Shown here one piece after another: positions 22,890 through 35,194 of a DNA stretch of 64,000 bases; the first letter of the stretch is position 1; every line of letters starts with the position of its first letter. Both the position numbers and the translations under genes were made by a program. This DNA is from Macrotrachela quadricornifera. Its lineage: Eukaryota; Rotifera; Eurotatoria; Philodinida; Philodinidae. Location: positions 198,128 to 262,127 of the forward strand of contig JAJEKB010020239.1 in NCBI GenBank assembly GCA_022393335.1. The letters run 5' to 3'. The notes under the pieces were generated by a model that was given only the letters and a program-made list of their open reading frames with translations, did not search any database and had not been told where the DNA came from.

Positions 22890-25800
22890 ACACATCATGT
22901 CGATTGATCTTTGAGCGAATGAATAAAAGTGAAATCAGTTTTACTTCTCAACCACGTGCTGTTGCCGTAGCTGATCTTAATAATGATAGTTATATGGATA
23001 TTGTTGTTGCTCATGCTGGTAGAGATACTATTGGAATATTTCTTTTAAATATGGATGGAACATTTATCAATCAAAAGATATATTCTACTGGATCTCAATC
23101 TAATCCATGTTCAATTATCATTAATGATTTTAATAATGATAATATATTAGATATTGTTGTTGCGAATTATGGTATTAACAGTAGTGGAATATTTTTAGGA
23201 AATGGAAATGGATCTTTTGATAATCAAAAATTATTTTCACTTGGTTCATCTCGTCCATTATTTATTGCAAGTGGTGATTTTAACAACGATGATCAATTGG
23301 ATATAGTTATTGCTAATTATGGCAGAGATGATGTTAGTGTGCGTCTGGGTAATGGTAATGGATTGTTTGAAAATCAAATAAATTTATTCATTGGTTATGA
23401 TTCAATTCCATATTCAATAGTTACTGGTGATTTCAATAATGATTATTATTTAGATATTGCTATTGCTAATTATGGTACTGACAATATCGTTATTTTTCTT
23501 GGTTATGATAATGGAACTTTTTCAAGTCAACAAACATATCCAACTCTTCTCAATTCAAAACCTACTTCTACTGCAATTGGAGATTTTAACGATGACAATC
23601 AATTAGATATTGTTGTTGCCAATTCTCGTGTTGGATATATTGGTATATTTTATGGATATGGTAATGGTACTTTTCTAAAACAAACACTTTATAATATAGG
23701 TTCTAGATCCTATCCAAAATACGTTAGTGTTGGTGATTTTAATAAAGATAATAAATCGGATATTGTCATTGTTGATTCAAAAAATGATCAAATACATATT
23801 CTTCGAGGATATGGAAATAAAACTTTTGCAACAATAACAACATATGGTATGATATCTCAATCTAATCCAAGTGGAATCGTAGTAACTGATTTTAATAATA
23901 ATACTCAATCAGATATTGTTGTTGCCAATGAGGGTGCTAATAATGTGCTAGTGCTTATTGATTATTCCGTAAAAGCATCTGCCAGACAACAGAATTATAA
24001 TACTGCTGAACCCGGTGGAACGAATACAGTTGCTGTCAGCGATTTTAATAACGATCATATTCCTGATATAATTATTAGTGGTAAATTCGCTAAAAGTATA
24101 CTAGTTAATTTAGGAAATGGAGCTTTTAAAAAACAACCAATACATTTGACTAATCATACATCTGGTTTACTGTTTATATCAATTACAGATTTGAACAATG
24201 ATAATTACATAGATATGGTCAGTCCTAACTACGTTTCTGGTAGTGTGGATATATATTTTGGACATAGTGACATGACTTTAGATGATACAATAAGTTATTC
24301 TACTGGTTATGGTTCGGCACCACGAACGGTAAATTTTAGCGATATTAATAATGATAATCATTTGGATATTCTATTCGCTGATCAAAATACCGATAGTATA
24401 GGTATTCTGTTTGGTAATGGAGATGGTAGTTTTGGTATGATGGTACACTATTCTGTAAATGCATCACAGCCCCAACATATTGCTGTTGGTGATATTGATA
24501 ATGATGGTTATTTAGATCTTGCAGTTGCTAATTGAGGAGGTGGTGTATCTATTCTTCTTCGATATAATAATGGGACTTTTAATTTAATGAAGACTTTACC
24601 GACAGGTAAAGGTTCTACTCCATTTCGAATTATTCTTGTCGATTTTAATAATGATCATTATTTGGACATTGCTTTTATTGATCCACCCAAAGATGGTTTC
24701 TCTGTTTTTCTTGGAAATGAAAATAAAATATTTTCAGTACAAACAAGTTATTCCACTGGTTATAATTCTGATCCATATGGTATAATTGCTGTTGATTTTA
24801 ACAATGACAATATATTAGATATAGTTGTTTCGAATAGTGATCGCGGTGAAGTAGTAATCTTCTATGGAGATGGTAAAGGAAATTTTGAATTGGCAAGAAC
24901 ATATCCAACTGTATATTGTTCAGGTCCATTTGGTATTACTGTCGCTGATTTAGATAATGATAAATAACTTGAAATTATTGTCGCGCTTTTAGGTGAGGGT
25001 GATGTTGCAATATTAACTGAATATTATGCTGCACAATTTAATAATCAAATAGAATATTCAACTGGTTCTGCTTCACAACCATTTTCGGTAGCTGCTGGTG
25101 ATTTCAATAACGATAATCGATTAGATATTGTCATTGTTAATTCAGGAACTGATAATTTAAGTATACTTTTTGATTTAAACAATGGTACATTTGACTTGGA
25201 AATAACATATTCAATTGGCACTGGTTTTCATCCACAATATGTTATCACTTGTGATATTAATTATGACAATAATTTAGATTTAATCACCGTTAATTCAAAA
25301 CATAATAGCATTAGTATCATTATGAGATATGGAAATAGATCTTTTGCAGAACAAATCATGTATTCAACACAAAGTGGTTCATATTTATATGCAGCTGCTT
25401 CAGTTGATCTGAATAATGACAACTATTTGGATATTGTCGTTGTCAATGAAGGGACAAATAACATAGGTGTATTTTATGGATTCGATTATACATCCTTTCA
25501 AATACATGAGAACTATTTAAGTGATGATGAATTAAATCCAATTAAGATCATTGTTAGCGATTTTAATAATGATCTTTATCCAGATATTGCTGCAATATTT
25601 CATTTCAGTAATAGTTTAGCTATTCTTCTTGGTTATGGTAATGGTAGTTTCAGTAATATAACGATTTATTCAACTGGAATTGATTCGAGTCCAACTGATC
25701 TAGCTGTTGGAGATTTTAATAATGACAATCGATTAGATATCGTTGTCGCTAGTAATCATAGTATCGATATTTTTATTGGATATGGTAACGGTAGTTTTGC

Positions 25801-27001
25801 TACCATGATAAAATCTTCAACTACAGATGATTTGAATCCAAGTTCTATGGTTGTAGCTAATTTTAATAATGATGGTCAGTTGGATATCGCTGTCATTAAT
25901 TTTGCCATTGATAATGTCGGTATTTTTCTTGGATATGGAAATGGTAGTTTTGGTGTTATGATGACATTTTCAACAAGTTTTCTTTCTGTTCCAAAAAGCA
26001 TTACCGTTGGCGATCTCAATGGTGACGGTTGGCTTGATATTGCTACTGCCAATTGGAATATACATAATGTAGGCATCTTACTTGGTTATGGAAATGGCAC
26101 TTTTACTACTGTTAAGACTTACTCAACAGGACCTAATTCTTCTCCATAATGTGTTCGTGCCGGTGATTTTAACAGCGATAATAAATTAGATATTGCCGTC
26201 GTTAATTCTGGAACTAGTGAAGTCGTTGTTCTTTTTGGATTTGGAGATGGAAGCTTTTTATTGGGTACAGCATATTCTACTGGTATCGAATCTTCACCAC
26301 TCGCATTAGCGATCGGTGATTTTAATAATGATACTCGATTAGATGTCGCTGTTACAAATAACAATTTCAATAATATAGGTATCCTTCTTGGATCTGACAA
26401 TCAACTTTTAGCAGGTATGTTAACATATACAACTGGCGATGAATCAAAACCACGTTCACTTGCCATTGGTGATGTTAACAATGACAATCGATTGGATATT
26501 ATTGTAGCCAACTATGGCAATGACAATGTAAGCGTGTTTCTTGAACATATTGATAACAGTTTTGATTCTATAAAAACATATTCAACTGGATATGCTTCTG
26601 CTCCATACTCTGCTGCTATCAATAATGACCATTATCTAGATATTGTTGTTACTAATTCTGGAACTGATACTATTGCTATTCTCCTTGGTTTTGGTAACGG
26701 AACTCTTATTATTACAGCAATGTATCAAACTGGAACTCGTTCTGCTCCATATGTAGTCGCTTTAGGTGATTTGGATAATGATAAGATATTGGATATTGCT
26801 GTGACAAATTCTGGAACTAGTCAACTATTTCTACTTTATGGATATGGAAACGAAACATTTGGAAATAAAAATACATACTCATTAGGTTACAGATATCAAC
26901 CATATTCGGTTATTTTGAAAGATTTAAATCAAGATAATTGGATAGATATTATTATAGCATGTTATGGCACGGAAAATGTAGAGATTTTTATAAAAATATG
27001 T
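22890..27001 (+). pseudogene. Giant FG-GAP/VCBS-repeat exon with three in-frame stops
   Basis: One reading frame runs about 1370 codons from a tttag acceptor at 22889 (phase 1) to TAA at 26999-27001, interrupted only by TGA at 24533-24535 and TAA at 24965-24967 and 26147-26149. It encodes some 28 tandem units of about 45-48 residues with the core GDFNNDNxLDIVVAN, then GIFLGYGNGTF and YSTGxxSxP. The DxNNDxxxD loop is the calcium-binding signature of FG-GAP/VCBS repeats that form beta-propellers in integrin-like proteins. The stops sit where neighbouring units have Trp/Tyr (ANxGGG), a residue before LEIIV, and a residue before CVRAGD, and are explained by TGG-to-TGA and CAA-to-TAA changes. One unit near 26610 lacks about four residues. 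No C-terminal domain or membrane anchor follows the repeats. Most likely a recently dead gene; readthrough, allele difference or base error are alternatives. Confidence 0.8.
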
Positions 27002-27899
27002 TAATATTTTCATTAATTTTTAATATTAACAATAAATTGTGTTGAACATTTTTCCCCGATTAGATTATAGAAGATAAGTGTATAAGAATTGATTAGGGGT
27101 GAGTGTAAGACAAATATCCCGAGAATGACAGTAGTTAGAGATCTACGATTTTCACGAATCGAAGGAGAACTGAGTTAGGACGTGTTTTGATATAATATTA
27201 TCCAAGGTGAAATCATTCTAAAAAATGCTATGTAGGCTCAATGAATTTTTGAAATTGACATATGTGTTAGATAGAGGAATCTCAGATCTATACTCATATA
27301 TAGCTCAGACGATTATCTTTTCTTTTCCTAATATTGATCAAAGTAAAGCAGGTTCGTGTACAATGTTTCCATGGATAATATTTTTATCTGTGGGATGCGT
27401 TGAATGTGTTCAAAATTCATGTGATCAAGTAAACGTGAATATAAAAAGAGCTGTGAATAGATATTCAGCTTATGATTAATTATATGTATACATCTTATAT
27501 GGCATATTGTTTCAGCAGAACGATGGAAGAAATGAAGATTATTTTTGAAAATCCTTTATATAAAAAATCAGTTAATCTCACATAGGTGGCTTACTGGACC
27601 AGCCATATTAGAAGACAGATAGATATTGACATTGGAGATTTGTTGCTATTTTTTCATGCCTTCATACAAGTGATATCCACTTTATAGTAATATCAATTGT
27701 TGATTAATTCACTATATTTGCTTTTCACACATTTATAGCATGCTATCAGATGCTCATTTTTCAGTTGATATTAAGAAGCTAATATTTCGTGGTAATTAAA
27801 TTTGTCGAAAATAAGAAAATAGATCCATCAATTCTTCTTTACAACTGTAATGCTCAACTGCTGGCTGTGTTAAGTAATTCAGAAGGTGCTTAATGAAAA
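27002..27899. other. Intergenic, no gene seen
   Basis: An ORF at 27225-27479 (84 aa) has no recognisable motif and no splice partners. Nothing else coding-like was seen between the FG-GAP exon and the transposase remnant. Confidence 0.4.
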
Positions 27900-29045
27900 T
27901 TGAAGAAAGATTTAACGGTTGTACAAAATGCAGAGGAACAGGAGTATCGGTCATCATGTCTTCGTTCACAATCAAAAATGCGATCAGCACTCAAGCTCAA
28001 ACGAAGATCGTGGTCATCGGTTCCGATTGTCGTTTTGGAGTCAGAATCAACCAAGAAGAGATCTGAACAAATACCTTTAAAGTTATCGGAGCAAATTGAT
28101 AGTGAGATAATGCTCGAGTTCCACATATTACTGGCTGAAAATATTTATCCAAATACAAATAATCTTTTGGAAAGACTTTATCAATTACATAATGATTTTC
28201 CAGTTCAGTCTAAAACAATACTTCGTCGTCCTCAGAAAGCGAAGTTTTTTCGAAAAATTTATGAATTACAAGATGTCAACGTATTTGTTTTTTTTTCACG
28301 ATGAAAGTTGGATTGATTCTGGTACGGGAAAAACGTCTATATGACTGGACAACGATGAAAAGGGAAAAATAAATTTTTCATTTTAATATTAGAACTAAAA
28401 ACCAAATGTGATATCTTTGGGAGTAGAATCGAAATATCAACAATGATGAATACCGATGGAATTCATCTACCAACTGTCGATGTATTTACTTGCTTCAAAG
28501 ACCATTCAGTAAATTCTGAGTAGTTTCTTAAATGGATTGAAACAGTAGCATTTCGTCGTCATGCTGACAATGATATGATGTACTTTTTTTTACTACATTT
28601 GTTTGCATAATATTTCAATTACTTACGAAATAGGTCCGCAAAGACGCATTTGTCTTGTGATCGACAATTAAATAATTGTAGTATTCACTTTGATCTATCA
28701 TGGTGAAAAGCAGAGCTGTTGGAAATTGCATTAGCCACCCATCTTATGAATAGATAATTTTATTATTATTTAAAATAGGTATGGGAAAATTGTTCGTTTA
28801 CCAGTCCGACACTGTTATTTGAGTCCAATTGAGCTATGCCGAGCGAATTTAAAAGAATATGTGCGTAAGGATAACACTCGTTTCCAACTTACCGATGTCC
28901 GTGAACTTGCTGCATAGTTTATTGCCAGTTACGATGGTGATGCACCCATCAAGGTGATCAAGCAGACTCAAGAAATTGAACATGAATTTAAAATTGCTGA
29001 TCGATATATGGAAGAAAACATCGAACCTATGCTTGATGATTAGAA
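27900..29045 (+). pseudogene. Decayed DDE (Tc1/IS630-type) transposase
   Basis: Pieces in several frames follow the order of a DDE_3-type transposase. The N-terminal part (27900-28260) includes KLSEQIDSEIMLEFHILLAE and a basic TILRRPQKAKFFRK segment. The first catalytic Asp is in HDESWIDSGTGKT (about 28290) after a frameshift. A GIHLPTVDVF block lies near 28460. The C-terminal part (28795-29043) has CYLSPIEL, the position of the catalytic Glu, then NLKEYVRKDNTRFQLTDVRE and a final EHEFKIADRYMEENIEPML. Frameshifts and several stops (for example TAG at about 28916) make it non-functional. Terminal inverted repeats were not found. Family assignment rests on motif order only. Confidence 0.75.
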
Positions 29046-29900
29046 CATTGATTTTTGACAGTGAGTTTTCTTTCGAGGTGATTAAAGCTCTTTGTATCAT
29101 CTACTGTTAGAATCAGTTGAAAAAGGACAATAATTCTCGGTACAATTTTGCTGGATTTATTTCATTTAAACTGTTAGACTGGCTTATTTTACACATAGAA
29201 ACACGTAAAATACATAACTCGCTTGAGATTTACTCAAGACATGTTCTATTGAATTTGGTACGCTTGAAGATAATTTTTATTTCCTAAAGTTTCTTCATTG
29301 TAAAACTTATACAAGTTTTTCATGGAACCACAGAAAAATTATTTTCATTTCATTTTAGATATAAATAAACACTCGAGATACTTTTATACTGTAGTGTATG
29401 TATCTTCCTTCAGAGTCACAAGAAGCACATGTGCTAATAATTGAGCTGATGAAGATTTGTTACTCAGCGTCTGTTGAATTCATTTTTGTTTTCTGTCAGA
29501 AAAATGAATAGTTCTGTCCTTTCTTTTTCCTGAAATTGTTTTCGTCATTAAAAGATGTACTGCTTGTATTCATCTCTTGATCAGAATCCATTTATTTTTT
29601 TCAAACACAACTTGTATCTTAGAAATAAAACAGGGATGAATCTGATGCTTCACTGTAATTATAGGGTAATTTGTTGTAGATGTATAGTAACTGAAAACGC
29701 CGTCTTATATATTTTTTTAAAGAAAGTCGCGGATTATTCCAGAAATTTCTCAATGGACGACCATAGATTTCTTTTAAGATAGTTCTAAAAGATTCTATAG
29801 CATTGTCTACTGCTTCATTCCAAAAGACAATGTATTCATTTTTATAAAACATGTGTAGCATTTTTGCTACTATGGGACTGAAAGGGTTAATACTAAATCT
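29046..29900. other. Intergenic, no gene seen
   Basis: Overlapping short ORFs on both strands (29555-29782 plus, 29619-29861 minus) show no motif. No repeat was recognised. Confidence 0.4.
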
Positions 29901-30650
29901 TTAGAGCATATAGTGTCACAAGTTCTCAAGCACTTTAAAAATGTTTCGTTCTCGCGTTTAACAAAGCAAAAGTCTTTGAAACTTAGACATGTTATTGGAC
30001 ATCCTTTGTGCTACATAACTACAAAGTTTCAGGTCTATAGCTTGTATACTATAAATGAGAAGCTATAGCAGCACCGAGATACACTATTTTTTCAGTTTTC
30101 TAGATCATCTTCGGATTGTGCAACATTTTTTTTTATTTTGTCTATATCTCGGCTTAGATACGTCTTAAAATCTTGATTTTTTTTAAAAGATGCGCCATGA
30201 AAAGCTCTACGAAAATTCTAATAATAATTTCCTATTAACTTATCTTAATGGTTTCTGCCATACCCAAAATAAGAACTCAATAGAGTAGTACCACTTCTTC
30301 CCCTATTGTGCGTCATAAAAAAAGATTTAGAAGATTTTTTTCCTTTCAAATGCGGATTTGTTATTGGAAATTTTGTAGAGCTGTTCACGGCGCATATTTA
30401 AAATAAATTTGAGATTTTAACAGGTATCTAAGTCAAGGTATAAACACTTTTCCGGATCAAAAATACTACATGTCGGTGTTGCTACAGGTTCTCATCTATA
30501 GTGCGAGCTATAGATCTGAAACTTTGTGATTATCTAGCAATAAACATGTCCAATAATATGCTAAAGTTTCAAAGACTTTGGTTTTGTTAAACGCGAGAAC
30601 GAAAGATTTTAAAAGTGCTTCAGAACTTGTAAAACACCTTTTATCTGCTT
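29900..30650. mobile_element. Foldback element, about 190-bp arms
   Basis: The left arm (29908-30085: AGTTCTCAAGCACTTTAAAA, GCGTTTAACAAAGCAAAAGT, AAGTTTCAGGTCTATAGCTT) is mirrored by the right arm (30470-30640: GAGCTATAGATCTGAAACTT, TTTTGTTAAACGCGAGAACG, AAAAGTGCTTCAGAACTTGT). The loop of about 380 bp has no ORF. Short ORFs across the right arm are spurious. Confidence 0.75.
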
Positions 30651-30763
30651 GTTTTTCTGTCTACAGGGTAAAAGAAGTAGCTCTATGCATCAGTGATCAC
30701 AGCAATAAAGAAGAAATAAAAAAGTGCACTTATCGCAATTCACATCAATTATTTTGCGCTTGA

Positions 30764-30880
30764 GGGGTGGGGTGAGGTTAAGGGTGAGAACGATGATGTT
30801 AGTTTTTGGTTGAAGATGAGGGCTGATCTTAAGGATACAGGTGATGGTAAGGGTGATTACGGTTCGCTTATATGCGGACG
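30764..30880 (+). repeat. Short GGGTGAGG/AGGGTGA-type array
   Basis: Imperfect units such as GGGGTGGGGTGAGGTTAAGG and ATGGTAAGGGTGATTACGG in AT-rich surroundings. It matches the purine-rich GAGGGTGAG motif seen at several other places in the window. Confidence 0.5.
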
Positions 30881-31421
30881 GGAGACGCCGTTGGAGCATA
30901 AAAGAAAATAGTTCCAATAGTCCCGGAACTATGGTAGAGTATCGAAAAGGTTTTTTCAAGGTAATTCAGAGATAATAAATACAACAGAAACAATTAATCA
31001 TAACACCTATATCATAGAAAACACGAGGCATGATAAACTTTTTTTATTTCTCGTAAGTTATGCGTATTTAACTGCAATTGTTTTGTCGTTTCAAGGTAAA
31101 AAACACATGAGTGAAGGACAAATAATATGACACATATATTTTTTTTTCGTCATAGCTTGTTGTTCGAAAAAGATAAAGAAATCATTCAAAGAAAGCGTAA
31201 ATTACGTTTAAAAATAAGCTCAAGGTTACTGTGTTGTTTTTTTTTACTCATGTTGAAGTTCGAGTATATATATATTCAAACTACGTAATCTTATATATTC
31301 ACCGTATTCTGTTCTACGTAAAAGGTAATATACACATTAGCTTCAATTAATTGACGAATACAGATTTTTTTTATGTGTCATTTATGTCTACAGTCTGTTT
31401 TACAAGCATTAACAATTAATT
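30881..31421. other. Upstream region of the small myristoyl-type gene
   Basis: AT-rich, no ORF. It would contain the promoter and 5' UTR of the following gene; no core element can be chosen. Confidence 0.35.
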
Positions 31422-31793
31422 ATGGGAAATAAAGCAAACAAACGACACTCATTTACCGACGATACTGATCCTCCAAAAGAGAGAAAATCTTCGTTTTTAC
31501 AAAGTTTATTTAGTTAGTTTTCGATAATTATATTTGAAATCTAGATAAATTATTTTATTTCTATTTACTAAAGCACCCAGTGAAGACTTTGACTTCAGCG
31601 AAGAAGGTATGAAATGTTCTACTAATATATTATACATGTAGTTTTTTTTTTAAATTTCCTTTAGATTTGAAGAAAATAAATGATGTGAGTAATGACATAT
31701 TATCTATTGTTATTTGTTTTGTTTTATATATAGAGTACTCGTCGAGCGTCTTTCACTGCAATTCCTCCTCCATTTTGTGTTGCACGTCGATAA
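31422..31793 (+). CDS. Four-exon gene, 67-aa protein with MG N-terminus and RRAS motif
   Basis: Built from splice signals: exons 31422-31512, 31574-31606, 31665-31684 and 31734-31793 (TAA). Introns are 61, 58 and 49 nt, all GT-AG, with donors gttagt, gtatga and gtgagt and phases 1, 1 and 0 that join without a stop. The protein starts MGNKANKR, so Gly2 is placed for N-myristoylation, with basic residues behind it. An acidic middle (PSEDFDFSEEDLKK) is followed by STRRASFTAIPPPF, whose RRAS (residues 51-54) is a classic basophilic (PKA-type) phosphorylation site, and it ends CVARR. An AATAAA lies at 31817-31822, 24 nt after the stop. A small membrane-tethered regulator or kinase substrate is inference; the family is not recognised. 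If the first donor is unused, the frame stops at 31515 after 31 codons. Confidence 0.65.
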
Positions 31794-32740
31794 ATTGTAT
31801 ATATTTACACCTATTGAATAAATGAACTGTTCACTTGCACATTATCACTCATCTAACAGCATATGTATACTTTAATTATGGATGTATATTGAGAGCTATT
31901 AGTATGAAAAGAAAAGTGAAATTCTATTTTCAGCATATGAGTCTTTCATGGGTAGATCATCTTTCTATCTTTGAATATAAAACAGATGTTCATCGTAATT
32001 TCTATTGATATTCAATTGTATGATCTAATGTGTAGTCTTAATAATATCATACGCTAAACCAAGAAGGAACTAAATGCAATATCTATGATCATGAATATAG
32101 GTGAGCATTTATGCTCGAGTACAAGGTCGCTGTAGTGATGATCATTTCAATAATGGATTGTCCAGAATATCTAAAGCGACTGACTTGATTATCATTGAAA
32201 TATTAAATATGAAGCAGCAAATATTCACGTTGAATCATTACCACATGGATACATTTAAGATTCACAAGTGAGAGTAGAAGTCGTGAAATAAAAGATAATA
32301 ATGGAAATTTCATGTAACATGCAGAAGACAAATGTCTCTTTTTCCTTTTGGTCTCCTTTATTAGAAAAAAATATCTCCGTATTCGTCCCAAAGAAAATCT
32401 TGCAGCCGTTATCAATAGTATTTACGCTGGTGACTCTCTTGAAAATAAAGAAATATATACATATGTACATAGTCAAGTTTTCTTTTTAGCTTAGAACTAT
32501 ATTCAATCAACTAGATAAAAAAAGGGATTTCTTTTTACTTTCTCTAGACTGAAAGAATAGGATCTAGAAAACAAAATTTACCTGTACCTATCTGTCGGTC
32601 TGTTGGTAACGCTATCGAAATATTTATGATGACTGTGGCACAAATGATCACAGCAACTGTGATATAAATGACTATAAAAGCTGTGACAAAAATATGTTGT
32701 AGAAGTTAGCGGTAGATTCACGTTTTTTCAGCGAATTTTT
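31794..32740. other. Intergenic, no gene seen
   Basis: ORFs at 32203-32489 overlap on both strands and carry no motif. At 32615-32690 a short degenerate repeat built on GCAACTGTGATA(T)AAATGACT-like words is visible. Confidence 0.4.
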
Positions 32741-33130
32741 GCACATTAACCTGTACCTAAGCAGATTATCAGTATGTCTTGTACAACTCGATGAGCCCTA
32801 CCTAATGGTATACTCAGATCTTTGATAGCTAAAACTATAATTTTCAGATTTTTTCTAGCGCCATCGATCAGCTGAAAATTACAGTTTGTATTATCGAAGA
32901 TCTGAGTATACCAATGGATAGAGCTTATCAAATTGCATAGGACACAAATATTTTTAGCATTGACACAGTGATGAAAGTGATTATAAGCAGCTTTTAATAG
33001 AATATGTTACCAGAATTTCATTAAAAAAAATACAGTATTCTGATATTTTCTCGATCATACATTTGGATATGAAAAATCTGACTCCACCATTGTATAGAGC
33101 TCGTCAAGTTGTACAAGACACACTGATGAG
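32741..33130. repeat. Small inverted repeat with GAGCTCGTCAAGTTGTACAAGACA motif
   Basis: GTATACTCAGATCTTTGATA (32809) is mirrored by the sequence GAAGATCTGAGTATACC (32897), giving a hairpin of about 120 bp. Its flanks carry TGTCTTGTACAACTCGATGA (32775) and, inverted, GATAGAGCTTATCAAATTGC (32917), with a better copy at 33094-33120. Related motifs recur in the palindrome at 40836-41442 and at 45851. Confidence 0.65.
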
Positions 33131-34837
33131 TTGCTTCGATTCAGATTATGGTGCAAATATTCGCTGTAAAAACTCGAATCTGCCCCTAACTTCATCAACA
33201 TGACCCTCATCTAGTGCTGATAAAAAGAATGATAATGAAATTTGCATCTCTTTGGTAAATAAGTTCTGTACGTTTGGATCGGTAGAATTCTATCACCAAT
33301 ATAAAACTATATTTTAAGAAAAGTAATTATATATTCTAATAGCGCTCGGAATTCTCTATTATCTTGTGTATTTCATTCATGACTTGCATCTATTTCCTAA
33401 AAAATATTTCGAGTGCAGTGGCAGAGATGGGCAGGCACGGACTTTTTCGAGCACGAGTATAGGCCTATCACGGCAGCGTTCAAATTTTCAAAAAGGAAGA
33501 TTACAGAGATTACGAAACTTTTTTTCTGTAAGTTTACGTGTACTTGGAAATTACAGAAATTTTTGTAATTTCCTTTTTCAGAAATTTGAATATACTTTGC
33601 CTATCAAGACGCAAGTACGAATTTGAAAAGCAGTTGCAGGAAAAATATCGCACATTTATGCCAATAACGAAGTATTGAAAAAACTTAACAATCGAAACGA
33701 TTTTTTAACTACGTTTTGTGAAACACGATCTAAAAGAGAGTGTTGAAGTGTTTAAGGGTAGACATTTGAACCCCCCCCCCCCCCCCTCGGGCCCCCGGCT
33801 CCCCCTCACAGACGTGAGAGACATCAAAGACCGTGACCGATAGACAAGAGTACCATTTCAAACCGTAATCTACATCTTAATGCATTAATTAACTCTTTGA
33901 TTAATTTTTAACTAATTAATTAGGTTTAATTGATCAATTGGCTTTTAATTAATTAATTCGTGTCTGATTAAGCAATTGATGTTTATTTAGTTAATTAATT
34001 AAATACCTATTGCAGATCGTGATCAACACCTAAGTTGATTAATTAATTCGCATCTAATTGATTAAATATCTGTTAGAGACAGGATGTTGGGCTTATCATA
34101 GAGAGCGAGAAACGTGGTCGAAAGTCATCACATATTGTGACAGATAGCTTTAGGATACTATCAGGGGTCATGTATAACTCAAGTCTAGTTAAAATATTAA
34201 TGGAGTATCTTCTCGTTGAAGTTCTATGTTCTATAGTCAGGAATAATACGGAAGCATGCCCAGTTATATATAAAACACCAATTTTTTGAGAATTACCAAC
34301 AATGAGTGTATCGTGTTTCACATTTTTAATCCCGAAGGGATTGCGCTGAAAGCTTTTTTCAGTCGGGAGTATTTTACTGACTGAGTGATTAAAGTGGTTA
34401 TGCTCCAATCAACTGACCATTATCTATTTTTATTAGGTCAAGGTAAAATTTAACTGTCATTTGAGTACATCAGATTAATTTCTTAATTAAATTCAACACA
34501 TACTGAAAACACGTGTGTAGATCCTTCAAGTATGAGAAATGTCAATTCAAAATGTTAAAAAAATAAAATCAACAAGCTTAACTTTAAAACTCTATCCTCA
34601 TTTTTCTTTCTCTCTTATTTGTCGGATGCCTTTTTTCTCTCAGAATAATTTAAAAGATGTGTTTGGATTCCTCAAAAGTTCAATAACAAACGCTCGCGAA
34701 CTCTACATCTTCCTAAACTTCATTCGATTTCTATTGAATAAAATTGACTTCAAATAATATATATAAATTGCATTTAAAAATCTGTTAAATCTTAAACATA
34801 AACTAAAAATTTAAAATCTAAGTTTAATTCTGCCTGA
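33131..34837. other. Intergenic with poly-C and TTAATTAA tracts
   Basis: It holds a 16-base C run (33771-33786) followed by GC-rich sequence, and a block of TTAATTAA words (33885-34065) with repeated TTGATTAATTAATTCG(C/T). The minus-strand ORF 34073-34408 (111 aa) has no recognised motif and could be a fragment of an element; I leave it unassigned. Confidence 0.45.
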
Positions 34838-35194
34838 TCAACGTATATAGAAATAGAAACATCGCCATTAGGACAAATGATAGAGAAAATAGAAAATTTG
34901 TCAAGAGATTTGGTGAACGGAAATTTATTACCCGAGAAATATTTCGAAAAATTGAAACCGAATAGAGAAGAAGCCGAATTACCCCATCTTTATTATAACT
35001 CAAAAGATCATAAGGTAGGAGAACCGCTGGGACCAATTGTTTCGGGATTCAAATCACCAACACAAAATATATCGGCTTCTCTTGTTCAAATTATACGACC
35101 CATTTTTGATGAACTTAGCCTGTATAGCTTGAAGAATAGTATAGAACTTTTGAAACATCTACAAAATTTTGCAACAGCACCTTTGCCGGGATGA
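34838..35194 (+). mobile_element. Penelope-like retroelement fragment (reverse transcriptase N-terminal part)
   Basis: An open frame from just after a stop at about 34834 to TGA at 35194 contains HLYYNSKDHKVGEPLGPIVS followed by GFKSPTQNISASLVQIIRPI. This matches the Penelope-like RT signature in which a YGLPKxHK-type motif is followed by PLRPIVS and SPT. Catalytic YxDD motifs and the GIY-YIG domain are absent, so this is a truncated scrap. In bdelloids Penelope-like elements of the Athena type occur near telomeres (family knowledge); whether this copy belongs to that lineage is inference. Confidence 0.65.

Noticed and set aside
22877..24535. Start of the FG-GAP protein at the first codon of the open frame
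   Set aside because: The frame there begins at a GTG inside a probable intron end (tttag at 22889); the coding part is better read as an internal exon.
29448..29500. Hammerhead ribozyme core (CTGATGA), looked for because Penelope-like elements can carry one
   Set aside because: CTGATGA words here and near 11582 and 12355 lack a matching GAAA with a pairing stem II, so no hammerhead fold.
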